DNA from: Clostridia bacterium
GTDB lineage: Bacteria; Bacillota; Clostridia; Christensenellales; CAG-138
Length of the DNA: 9,292 bases
NCBI GenBank assembly: GCA_016296415.1
Contig: JAEDJH010000057.1
Location: 1-9,292 of the forward strand
Direction of reading: 5' to 3'
Position 1 is the first letter of the stretch, and the number at the start of each line of letters is the position of its first letter. Below, piece after piece: positions 1 through 6,523 of the stretch. The notes under the pieces were generated by a model. That model had not been told where the DNA came from, ran no database searches, and worked only from the letters and a program-made list of their open reading frames with translations. The translations under genes and the position numbers were made by a program.

Positions 1-1
1 C

Positions 2-628
2 TTCGGCGGCGACGGCTGGGCATACGACATCGGCTACGGCGGACTCGACCACGTTCTTGCAATGGACGAGGATGTAAACGTTCTCGTTATGGATACCGAG
101 GTATATTCCAACACCGGCGGACAGTCCAGCAAGGCGACCCCCACCGGCTCCGTTGCGAAGTTTGCCGCAGCGGGCAAGCGCACCAAGAAGAAGGACCTCG
201 GCATGATGGCGATGAGCTACGGCTACGTCTATGTTGCAAAGGTATGTATGGGCGCCGACCAGAACCAGCTTATAAAGGCGATCACCGAGGCGGAAGCCTA
301 CAAGGGACCGTCGCTCATAATCGCATACGCACCCTGCATTAACCACGGCATCAACATGGGCAAGTCGCAGGAAGAGGCGAAGAAGGCCGTCGAAGCAGGC
401 TACTGGCCGCTTTACAGGTACAACCCCGATCTGGCGGATCAGGGCAAGAACCCCTTCACCCTTGACAGCAAGGAAGCCAAGTCCAGCTACCGCGACTTCA
501 TACTCGGCGAGGTGCGCTACGCAACGCTCCAGCGCCAGTTCCCCGAGGTTGCCGAGGAGCTGTTCGAGCGCTCCGAGCAGGAGGCAAAGGACAAGTACGA
601 GTACTATAAGAAGCTCAACGATATGTAA
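2..628 (+). CDS. nifJ: Pyruvate:ferredoxin (flavodoxin) oxidoreductase, C-terminal part (5' end outside window)
   Basis: This is the last 208 residues of a single-chain PFOR, the cytoplasmic iron-sulfur/thiamine-diphosphate enzyme that converts pyruvate and CoA to acetyl-CoA and CO2 while reducing ferredoxin or flavodoxin. The visible part is the ThDP-binding domain. It opens with FGGDGWAYDIGYGGLDH, whose GDG at residues 3-5 begins the ThDP/Mg motif, and the motif closes about 32 residues later at the Asn of VYSNTGGQSS. The following KATPTG, AAAGKRTKKKDL and SYGYVYVAKV stretches, then PSLIIAYAPCINHGI and GYWPLYRYNP, are typical of the family. The reading frame is open at the window edge, so the internal Met at position 62 is not the start. 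It ends at TAA with a charged helix (KDKYEYYKKL) and is followed at once by a terminator. The upstream domains, including the iron-sulfur clusters, lie outside the window. In fermentative Clostridia this enzyme feeds acetyl-CoA and hydrogen metabolism. Confidence 0.95.
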   Translation, partial: FGGDGWAYDIGYGGLDHVLAMDEDVNVLVMDTEVYSNTGGQSSKATPTGSVAKFAAAGKRTKKKDLGMMAMSYGYVYVAKVCMGADQNQLIKAITEAEAYKGPSLIIAYAPCINHGINMGKSQEEAKKAVEAGYWPLYRYNPDLADQGKNPFTLDSKEAKSSYRDFILGEVRYATLQRQFPEVAEELFERSEQEAKDKYEYYKKLNDM

Positions 629-660
629 TGTTTAAAGGGAGTTTAATCTCCTGAGAAGCG

Positions 661-694
661 GCGGTTCACCCAAGCGGTGAGCCGCTGTTTTATT
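661..694 (+). terminator. Rho-independent terminator of the PFOR gene
   Basis: GCGGTTCACC (661-670) pairs with GGTGAGCCGC (676-685) over 10 base pairs, with one T-G wobble and a 5-base loop (CAAGC). It is followed by TGTTTTATT. It begins about 30 bases after the PFOR stop codon and probably ends that transcript before the secA region. Confidence 0.88.
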
Positions 695-704
695 CGGTAA
701 AAGT

Positions 705-845
705 TGGGTTGGCGGAGGATTGGTTTGTGGAGAGAGGTGCTTTGCGGCCAACCCAGTCGCTTTTCGGGTGCAGCTGCGTCCCGCCCACCCACCCCTTTTT
801 TGCAGGGGCTGCCGCCCCTGCCGGGGTTTTGGGGTAAAAATCCCC
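705..845. repeat. GC-rich, hairpin-dense intergenic element, possibly a dispersed repeat
   Basis: This non-coding stretch between the PFOR terminator and the secA promoter is packed with inverted repeats. TGGGTTGGC (705-713) is matched perfectly by GCCAACCCA (747-755). GCAGCTGC (770-777) is an 8-base palindrome. GCAGGGGC (802-809) and GCCCCTGC (814-821) form a perfect 8-bp stem with a TGCC loop. GGGG (831-834) can pair with CCCC (842-845). Homopolymer blocks (CCCACCCACCCC, TTTTTT, GGGGTTTTGGGG) separate the stems. Short overlapping ORFs on both strands cross it, but none has a convincing ribosome binding site and their products are low-complexity, so I do not call genes. Its composition resembles the GC-rich intergenic repeats I associate with Ruminococcaceae genomes. 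That family assignment is inference. A structured RNA is the main alternative. Confidence 0.5.
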
Positions 846-875
846 TCGTTTTCACCACCCGTTCACAAACGGCGT

Positions 876-904
876 TTGCCAATTCCCGAAATACATGATA
901 AACT
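876..904 (+). promoter_or_regulatory. Candidate sigma-A promoter of secA
   Basis: TTGCCA (876-881) matches the -35 consensus at five of six positions. After a 17-base spacer comes TAAACT (899-904), a four-of-six -10 element preceded by TG at 896-897 in extended -10 position. The predicted transcript would start near 911 and leave a leader of about 60 bases before the secA ATG. Two small inverted repeats, CCGTT/AACGG (859-872) and AAACG-G-CGTTT (867-877), overlap the -35 side. Confidence 0.55.
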
Positions 905-911
905 GGTATGA

Positions 912-971
912 ATGGGAAATTATGTTCAACACCCGGGCGGAAAACCCATGAACGGGTGAAAGGAGATATAA
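912..971 (+). promoter_or_regulatory. Structured secA leader with ribosome binding site
   Basis: The leader has a strong Shine-Dalgarno AAAGGAG (959-965), six bases before the secA ATG. Three inverted repeats lie just upstream: ATGGG (912-916) with CCCAT (945-949), GTTCA (924-928) with TGAAC (949-953), and CACCCG (930-935) with CGGGTG (953-958). The second and third share base 953, and the first and second share 949, so the pairings compete at their edges. The third stem ends at the base before the Shine-Dalgarno. A short ORF, ATG at 922 to TGA at 951 (MFNTRAENP), lies inside. A translational control role is inference; stems this short can occur by chance. Confidence 0.4.
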
Positions 972-3716
972 ATGAGCTTTATCGACACCCTGCTCGGCAA
1001 CTCGAGCGCAAGCAAGCTGAAAAAAATACGCCCCATCGTGGACAGGATAAACGCACTGGAGCCTTCGGTAAAGGCGCTGTCCGACAGGGAGCTTCGGCAA
1101 AAGACGGAGGAGTTCAAGACCCGCCATGCAAACGGCGAAAGCCTTGACAAGCTGCTTCCGGAGGCGTTTGCCGTCGTCAGGGAGGCGGCGGTCAGGACCG
1201 TCGGGATGCGGCATTTTGACGTGCAGCTCATCGGCGGCATAATACTGCATCAGGGCAGGATAGCCGAGATGAAAACGGGCGAGGGCAAAACGCTTGTCGC
1301 AACGCTTCCGGCATATCTGAACGCATTGACGGGAAAGGGCGTTCACGTCGTCACCGTGAACGACTATCTTGCAAAGCGAGATGCCGAGTGGATGGGCAAG
1401 ATACACCGCTTTTTGGGGCTTACGGTCGGCTGTGTCGTCCGTGAGCTTGAGCCGGAGGAGCGCAGGGAGGCATACCGCTGCGACATAGTTTACGGAACGA
1501 ATAACGAGTTCGGCTTTGACTACCTCAGGGACAACATGGTCGTTTACCGTGACGCCATGGTACAGCGTGAGCTTAACTATGCCATCGTGGACGAGGTGGA
1601 CTCCATTTTGATAGACGAGGCGAGGACGCCGCTTATCATCTCGGGCAGGGGCGAGGAATCCACCGATATGTACACACGGACGAACCGCTTTGTCAGCAAG
1701 CTTGAAAGGGGCGCAAACGTCGAAAAACGCTCACGCACCGAGATGCTCCTTGAGGGTGAGGCGCAGCCCGAAAGCGGCGACTACATGGTGGATATAAAGG
1801 CGAGGACGGCGGCGCTCACCACGCAGGGCATGAACAAGGCGGAGCAGTATTTCGGTCTTGACGATATAACCGACCCGATAAATTCCGAGGTGAACCACCA
1901 TATCATACAGGCGCTCAAGGCGCACGCCCTTTTCACGAGGGATAAGGACTACGTCGTGCAGGACGGGCAGGTGCTTATCGTTGACGAGTTCACGGGCAGG
2001 CTCATGATAGGCAGACGCTATTCGGACGGACTGCATCAGGCGCTTGAGGCGAAGGAGGGCGTGAAGGTTGAACGGGAGAACAAGACCCTTGCGACCATCA
2101 CCTTCCAAAACTACTTCAGAATGTACGGAAAGCTTGCCGGAATGACCGGAACGGCAAAGACCGAGGAGGCGGAGTTCCAGGGCATATACAACCTTGACGT
2201 CGTTGAGATACCAACGAACAGACCGCTTATAAGAAAGGACAATAACGACGTTATCTATTCCACGGAGATGGGAAAATTCCGTGCGGTCGTCGAGTCCATC
2301 GTCCAAATACACGCCACGGGACAGCCGCTGCTTGTGGGTACAATATCCGTTGAAAAGAGCGAGCTGCTTTCGGAAATGCTAAAGCGCAGGGGCGTGAAGC
2401 ATGAGGTGCTGAACGCAAAGCATCATAAGCGTGAGGCGGAGATCGTCGCACAGGCGGGCAAGCTTGGCAACGTTACCATCGCCACGAACATGGCGGGACG
2501 AGGCACGGACATACTGCTCGGCGGCAACCCCGACTTCCTTGCAAGGCAGGAGCTTTTGAGGGGCGGCATGGACGAAAGGCTTATCGAGGAGGCGACGGGT
2601 CATGCCGAAACAGAGGACGAGGAGGTGCTTTCGGCACGTCAGAGCTACCGTGAGGCATACGAGCGCCACAGGAAAAAGACCGACGCCGAGCATGATGAGG
2701 TCGTTGCAAGGGGCGGACTGTACATAATCGGTACGGAGCGCCACGAATCGAGGCGTATAGATAACCAGCTCAGGGGGCGCGCCGGACGACAGGGCGACCC
2801 GGGCACAACGTGCTTTTTCGTTTCGCTTGAGGATGAGCTGATGCAGCGCTTCGGTGCGGACAGGGTAAAGGGGCTTATGATGAAGCTTTCCCCGAACGAC
2901 GACATACCCATGGACGTCAAGATACTCAGCAAGCAGATAGAGGGCGCACAAAAGCGTGTGGAGCAGTACAATTTCGACATAAGAAAGAACGTATTGCAGT
3001 ATGACGACGTAATGAACCGCCAGCGTGAGATAATCTACGGGCAGAGGCGAAGCGTGCTGATGGGCGAGGATATATCCGCCTCCGTGATGCAGATGCTCGA
3101 CGAGGCGCTGAACATCCGCCTCGATACCTTTGCCGGCGAGGGCGTGAGTGCGGACGAGTGGGACTATGAGGGGCTTGTAAAGTCGGTGGAGGAGCTTACC
3201 GCCGTAAGGCTCGATCAAAAACGCCTGCTCGAGTATGCCGGCAAAAGAAATGCCCTTGCCGAATATGTCACGAACGAGATCCACGCCGCATACGGCAAAA
3301 AGGCGGAGGAGTTTGCCGCCGTCAATATCGACATTCGTGAGGTGGAGCGCATAAGGCTTCTGCGGGCGGTAGATACGCATTGGATGGACCATATCGACGC
3401 AATGGCGGATCTCAGGCAGGGCATAGGGCTTCGTGCCATCGCCAACCACGACCCCGTTGTGGAATACAGAAACGTGGGATTCGATATGTTTGACGAGATG
3501 GTTGCCGGCATAAGGGAGCTTACCGTCAGAACGCTCATGCACACCACCGTGAATGTAGCACCCGTGCAGAGGGAGCAGGTGGCAAAGCCCATCGAGCCGG
3601 GTGCGGCGGCGGGCAGGCAGCCCAAGCGCAGCGATAAAAAGGCGGGTCCCAACGACCCCTGCCCCTGCGGAAGCGGCAAAAAGTACAAAAAGTGCTGCGG
3701 CAGACCCACGGCATAG
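972..3716 (+). CDS. secA: Preprotein translocase ATPase SecA
   Basis: SecA is the ATP-driven motor that pushes unfolded preproteins through the SecYEG channel, cycling between cytosol and membrane. The 914-residue length is normal for the family. NBD1 carries the Walker A motif TGEGKT (residues 102-107), the TNNEFGFDYLRDNM motif (176-189) and the DEAD-type Walker B VDEVDSILIDEARTP (206-220). The preprotein cross-linking domain follows at about 225-365. NBD2 contains TNMAGRGTDILLGG (505-518), GTERHESRRIDNQL (587-600) and the arginine-finger motif RGRAGRQGDPG (601-611), with the usual charged insertion at about 540-580. The helical scaffold/wing region includes DTHWMDHIDAMADLRQGIGL (801-820). 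The C-terminal tail has the zinc signature CPCGSGKKYKKCC, with Cys 897, 899, 908 and 909, which in other SecA proteins binds SecB or ribosomes. The ATG at 972 is set by AAAGGAG six bases upstream and by the family's SFIDTLLGN-like N-terminus. The stop is TAG. prfB follows, as it does in many Firmicutes. Confidence 0.99.
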   Translation: MSFIDTLLGNSSASKLKKIRPIVDRINALEPSVKALSDRELRQKTEEFKTRHANGESLDKLLPEAFAVVREAAVRTVGMRHFDVQLIGGIILHQGRIAEMKTGEGKTLVATLPAYLNALTGKGVHVVTVNDYLAKRDAEWMGKIHRFLGLTVGCVVRELEPEERREAYRCDIVYGTNNEFGFDYLRDNMVVYRDAMVQRELNYAIVDEVDSILIDEARTPLIISGRGEESTDMYTRTNRFVSKLERGANVEKRSRTEMLLEGEAQPESGDYMVDIKARTAALTTQGMNKAEQYFGLDDITDPINSEVNHHIIQALKAHALFTRDKDYVVQDGQVLIVDEFTGRLMIGRRYSDGLHQALEAKEGVKVERENKTLATITFQNYFRMYGKLAGMTGTAKTEEAEFQGIYNLDVVEIPTNRPLIRKDNNDVIYSTEMGKFRAVVESIVQIHATGQPLLVGTISVEKSELLSEMLKRRGVKHEVLNAKHHKREAEIVAQAGKLGNVTIATNMAGRGTDILLGGNPDFLARQELLRGGMDERLIEEATGHAETEDEEVLSARQSYREAYERHRKKTDAEHDEVVARGGLYIIGTERHESRRIDNQLRGRAGRQGDPGTTCFFVSLEDELMQRFGADRVKGLMMKLSPNDDIPMDVKILSKQIEGAQKRVEQYNFDIRKNVLQYDDVMNRQREIIYGQRRSVLMGEDISASVMQMLDEALNIRLDTFAGEGVSADEWDYEGLVKSVEELTAVRLDQKRLLEYAGKRNALAEYVTNEIHAAYGKKAEEFAAVNIDIREVERIRLLRAVDTHWMDHIDAMADLRQGIGLRAIANHDPVVEYRNVGFDMFDEMVAGIRELTVRTLMHTTVNVAPVQREQVAKPIEPGAAAGRQPKRSDKKAGPNDPCPCGSGKKYKKCCGRPTA

Positions 3717-3717
3717 C

Positions 3718-3746
3718 TTGCATAAAGGCCCGTTTCGGTGTAAAAT
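3718..3746 (+). promoter_or_regulatory. Possible prfB promoter overlapping the secA terminator
   Basis: TTGCAT (3718-3723) and TAAAAT (3741-3746) are separated by exactly 17 bases. The -10 is good (five of six) and the -35 keeps only the TTG. The -10 lies in the loop of the hairpin at 3729-3753, and the predicted start near 3753 falls at the hairpin's T-tract. If real, prfB has its own promoter within the terminator of secA. The weak -35 keeps confidence low. Confidence 0.35.
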
Positions 3747-3758
3747 AAACGGGTTTTT
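3729..3758 (+). terminator. Rho-independent terminator (or attenuator) between secA and prfB
   Basis: CCCGTTT (3729-3735) pairs perfectly with AAACGGG (3747-3753) across an 11-base loop and is followed by TTTTT (3754-3758). It lies 12 bases after the secA stop codon. The stem is only 7 bp with three A-T pairs, so read-through into prfB is plausible. Confidence 0.7.
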
Positions 3759-3799
3759 GGAATAATCAAAATAAAAAGCTTTTGGAAGGAAGTGAGAAA

Positions 3800-4901
3800 A
3801 TGATTCAGTTGGACGAATACCGTCAGCAGCTTGCTGCAACCATTGAAACATTGAACAAGGCAGGTGAATCCCTTTGACATCGCCGGATTAAGGCATGAAA
3901 GGGATGAGCTCGAACAGAAAATGTCGGTTGACGGCTTCTGGGATGATGTGGAAAACGCAAACAAGGTCAATCAGCGCATAAAGGTGCTGATTGCGAAGAT
4001 AGAAAAATACGAAAAGCTGATCGCACGCGGCGATGACCTGCTTACGCTGATAGAGCTTGCGGACGAGGAGGAGGACGAGTCCATGGTTCCCGAGGTGCAG
4101 GCGGAGTACGAGGCGTTTTCGGAGGCTGTCGAGGCGCTGAAGCTTGAAACGCTGCTCAAGGGCGCATACGATTCCGCCGACTGCGTGCTTTCGCTCCATG
4201 CCGGTGCGGGCGGAACCGAGGCACAGGACTGGGTGAGCCTGCTCTACCGTATGTACACAAGATACTGCGAACGAAAGGGCTATACCGTCAGGGTGCTGGA
4301 TATGCTCGACGGCGACGAAGCCGGAATAAAGAGCGTAACCTTCGAGGTAGTCGGCGACAACGCATACGGCTATCTCAAAGCGGAAAAGGGCGTTCACAGG
4401 CTCGTCAGGATAAGCCCGTTCGACTCGTCGGGCAGGCGGCACACGTCGTTTGCATCGCTTGACGTCACGCCCATTTTCGACGACGACTCGGACAGCATAA
4501 AGCTTGACCCCGACGAAATGCGCATCGACACCTACCGTTCGGGCGGCGCAGGCGGACAGAACGTCAACAAGGTCAGCTCGGCAATCCGCATAACGCACCT
4601 TCCCACGGGAATAGTTGTGCAGTGCCAGAACGAGCGCAGCCAGCTTCAGAATAAGGAGATGGCAATGAGGATGCTCAAGGGCAAGCTGATGGAGCTGAAG
4701 GAGCGTGAGCGCCTTGAGCAGATGGCCCAGATAAAGGGCGAAATGAAAAAGATAGAGTGGGGCAGCCAGATACGCTCGTACGTGTTCCAGCCCTACACGC
4801 TCGTCAAGGACCATCGCACAAACGTCGAAAACGGCAATATACAGGCGGTAATGGACGGCGCACTCGACCCGTTCATAAACGCCTACCTGGTGCAGAACTG
4901 A
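3800..4901 (+). CDS. prfB: Peptide chain release factor 2 (RF2), expressed by programmed +1 frameshift
   Basis: RF2 recognises UGA and UAA stop codons in the ribosomal A site and triggers hydrolysis of the finished peptide. The gene is in two frames. The first runs from ATG 3800, with AAGGA nine bases upstream, for 25 codons (MIQLDEYRQQLAATIETLNK...) to an in-frame TGA at 3875-3877. A +1 slip at CTT (3872-3874), skipping T3875, continues as DIAGLRHERDEL from GAC at 3876. The joined product is 366 residues, close to the 365 of E. coli RF2. The second frame shows the RF2-specific stop-codon tripeptide SPF (residues 205-207) in RISPFDSSGRRHTSF and the catalytic GGQ (251-253) in RSGGAGGQNVNK, whose glutamine sits in the peptidyl-transferase centre. 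The GTG at 3864 opens the long frame but would remove the N-terminal helix, so it is not the true start. The gene ends with TGA followed in frame by TAA. The split is a regulatory feature conserved across bacteria, not a sequencing error. Confidence 0.97.
3862..3878 (+). promoter_or_regulatory. prfB programmed +1 frameshift site
   Basis: The slip sequence is CTT TGA C (3872-3878), identical to the core of the E. coli RF2 site. The in-frame TGA is poorly decoded when RF2 is scarce, and the ribosome then slips from CTT onto TTT and reads GAC. An internal Shine-Dalgarno-like AGGTGA (3862-3867) lies four bases before CTT, with AAGG a little further upstream. It is weaker and placed slightly differently from the AGGGGG element three bases upstream in E. 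coli. Confidence 0.95.
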
Positions 4902-4918
4902 TAAGCGATGAATAAAAG

Positions 4919-4950
4919 CCCCTCCTGCAAAGAAGCGGGAGGGGGTTTTT
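4919..4950. terminator. Bidirectional terminator between convergent prfB and the sigma/anti-sigma operon
   Basis: CCCCTCCTGC (4919-4928) pairs with GCGGGAGGGG (4935-4944) over 10 bp with one T-G wobble and the loop AAAGAA. On the + strand it is followed by TTTTT (4946-4950). On the - strand the complement of AATAAAAG just before the stem supplies a U-rich tail. It can therefore end transcription from both sides: prfB, which stops 17 bases earlier, and the - strand operon, which stops at 5041. Confidence 0.9.
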
Positions 4951-5040
4951 GTGTTTGGCATATATCCCGTGCCGCCCTACACACCATTAGAGGCGGAGGG
5001 CTTGATATGCGGCGGCTTTTTTGAAACGGGGCGTGAGGGA

Positions 5041-6498
5041 TTATCGGAACAGGCGGTTTTTCTCACCCGTTGCACGGATGTGGTCAAGCTCGCCCGAGTT
5101 GCTGAAAACATAGTCGTATATCAGCGTGGGCGATATTATGCTGAAGGCGGACGTTGCGGGGGAATAAGTCGATTCGCCCTCGATGACCTCCACCTTCCAA
5201 AGCAGCCCTCCGTCATCGGTAAGGTCGAGTGACTTGCCCAATGCGCCCTCCACGCTGTAAAACTCATGCGGCTTGCCCGTTTCCCTGTCGAATACCAAAA
5301 GTACGGCGGTGTAGTTTTTACGCATAAGTTCCGTCAATTCATCGCCCGGAAATTCGGCTTTTCCGCCGGCATGTACTTCGTCGAGCACGGGACGTATCTC
5401 GTCAAAATAGCTGCCGCTTTGGGAATTGCTCCCTGTGCTGACGCTGTAGCCGCTCAAATACACGCTGCCGTTGTATTCCGCTATACCGTTTATGATGCAG
5501 CGCCTGCCGTCCATGTCGTAGCTTAACGTATCCGAAAGGCTTCCGTCGGGCGAAATATATGCCACCTGTCCGCCGGAGAAGCCGCCTGCCAGGCAGATGA
5601 GATAGCCCCCCTCGAGCCTTGCGGCAATGCGTACTCTGCCGTAATGATATTCGTATTTATTGACAGAGAGCGTTTCGCCGCTGCCGTCCAGCTCGGTTAC
5701 GCAGATATATTTTGAATCGCCCATGCTGAACAGCGTCACACCTTCGGAGTCCATTACGGCACAGGTCACCTGCTCCCTTTTAAAACCGTTGTACACCGGT
5801 TTTTCCCAAACAATATTTCCATATTCGTCTATAAGCGCCGCCCATCCGTTTGAGCTTGTGCTGCCTATGTCGCCGCCGCAAAGCATACCGAAAACCAGGG
5901 CGTCGCTGCCGTATTCCGTATGCGAAATAACGACACGATTTTTTGGAAGGTTTATTTTGTAAATCTCCTCGCCGTCGATATACTTTTCAACGGTATATCG
6001 CTCGCCGCTTGAGGCGTTTGGGTCGATGGGGTAATATTTGTACAGCACGCCCGCCGTCTCCTTGGGCACGCCGAACTGCCTGTTCCAAAGCTCCTTCAAA
6101 TCGTTGGGAGTCGGCCGCCCATACACGACCTCATAGCCGTACACCTCATGTATGATTATTTCGGAGGTCGCTTCAAGACTGAAACTGCCGGAGGTTATGT
6201 CCTTATGCACCTGCCTGAGCTCGGCTCTCGAAAGCCCCTCGGTCTCCAAACCGTGTTCGTTGAAAAAACGCACCGCCTTTTGGTGCTCTATCTCGTCTAT
6301 TGTGCAGGCGGTAACGAATATCAGCACAAAAAATGCGGCGGCCGCAATGATGGGTAACAGCCTGCGCCTTTGGGATGGGCGCCTTTTAGCACCGTAATTT
6401 CGTTCAGGTATCGTGCAGCCGTCCAGCATGGCTCCTTTTTCGGGAAGCTCCATGTTGTCAAGCTGCTTTAAAACAGCCTTTATTTCTCTTTTTTTCAT
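5041..6498 (-). CDS. Membrane-anchored anti-sigma-like protein with beta-propeller-like extracytoplasmic domain
   Basis: The 485-residue product has a short charged N-terminal segment (about residues 1-46, with a basic run KRRPSQRRR at 38-46), one hydrophobic helix at about 47-64 (LLPIIAAAAFFVLIFVTA) and a long outer region. By the positive-inside rule the N-terminus is cytoplasmic. The outer part contains short beta-rich blocks such as ALIDEYGNIVWEKPVYNG (221-238), GGYLICLAGGFSGGQVAYI (297-315) followed by SPDGS, and NGSVYLSGYS (343-352). Such blocks are typical of PQQ/WD-like propeller blades, although I cannot count blades. The gene starts 25 bases after an ECF sigma factor gene, with AAGGGGG ten bases before the ATG. 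That arrangement usually marks a cognate anti-sigma factor: the N-terminal part would hold the sigma factor and the outer part would sense a signal. I see no clear zinc-binding anti-sigma motif, so the role rests on context and topology. VTAC at 62-65 resembles a lipobox, so a lipoprotein is the alternative. Confidence 0.6.
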   Translation of the reverse strand: MKKREIKAVLKQLDNMELPEKGAMLDGCTIPERNYGAKRRPSQRRRLLPIIAAAAFFVLIFVTACTIDEIEHQKAVRFFNEHGLETEGLSRAELRQVHKDITSGSFSLEATSEIIIHEVYGYEVVYGRPTPNDLKELWNRQFGVPKETAGVLYKYYPIDPNASSGERYTVEKYIDGEEIYKINLPKNRVVISHTEYGSDALVFGMLCGGDIGSTSSNGWAALIDEYGNIVWEKPVYNGFKREQVTCAVMDSEGVTLFSMGDSKYICVTELDGSGETLSVNKYEYHYGRVRIAARLEGGYLICLAGGFSGGQVAYISPDGSLSDTLSYDMDGRRCIINGIAEYNGSVYLSGYSVSTGSNSQSGSYFDEIRPVLDEVHAGGKAEFPGDELTELMRKNYTAVLLVFDRETGKPHEFYSVEGALGKSLDLTDDGGLLWKVEVIEGESTYSPATSAFSIISPTLIYDYVFSNSGELDHIRATGEKNRLFR

Positions 6499-6523
6499 GA
6501 ATCAAATGCCCCCTTCTCCATGA

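Noticed and set aside
643..911. Small overlapping ORFs on both strands upstream of secA
   Set aside because: They run through a terminator and GC-rich hairpins, encode low-complexity Pro/Arg/Gly-rich peptides and lack ribosome binding sites.
908..1147. 79-codon + strand ORF overlapping the secA start
   Set aside because: It reads into secA out of frame, and its start lies upstream of the predicted transcription start.
2379..3851. 490-codon open frame on the - strand opposite secA
   Set aside because: It lies antisense to a fully convincing SecA, has no family-like features, and arises from the codon bias of secA. The other antisense frames inside secA are rejected for the same reason.
3875..3877. 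In-frame TGA in prfB as a disabling mutation or sequencing error
   Set aside because: It is in the conserved position and context of the RF2 recoding site, and the downstream frame is intact.
3864..4901. prfB as a simple gene starting at GTG 3864
   Set aside because: This would remove the RF2 N-terminus. The upstream ATG, its ribosome binding site and CTT-TGA-C show a frameshifted gene instead.
3888..4961. 357-codon open frame on the - strand opposite prfB
   Set aside because: It is antisense to RF2, crosses the terminator hairpin and shows no domain-like sequence.
4971..5022. GCCGCC (4971-4976) and GGCGGC (5011-5016) followed by six T as a second + strand terminator
   Set aside because: The loop of 34 bases is long, the arms are only 6 bp, and a strong terminator already lies just upstream.
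4951..5232. 93-codon + strand ORF after the prfB terminator
   Set aside because: It begins at a GTG right after the terminator T-tract, has no ribosome binding site and overlaps the antisense end of the membrane protein gene.
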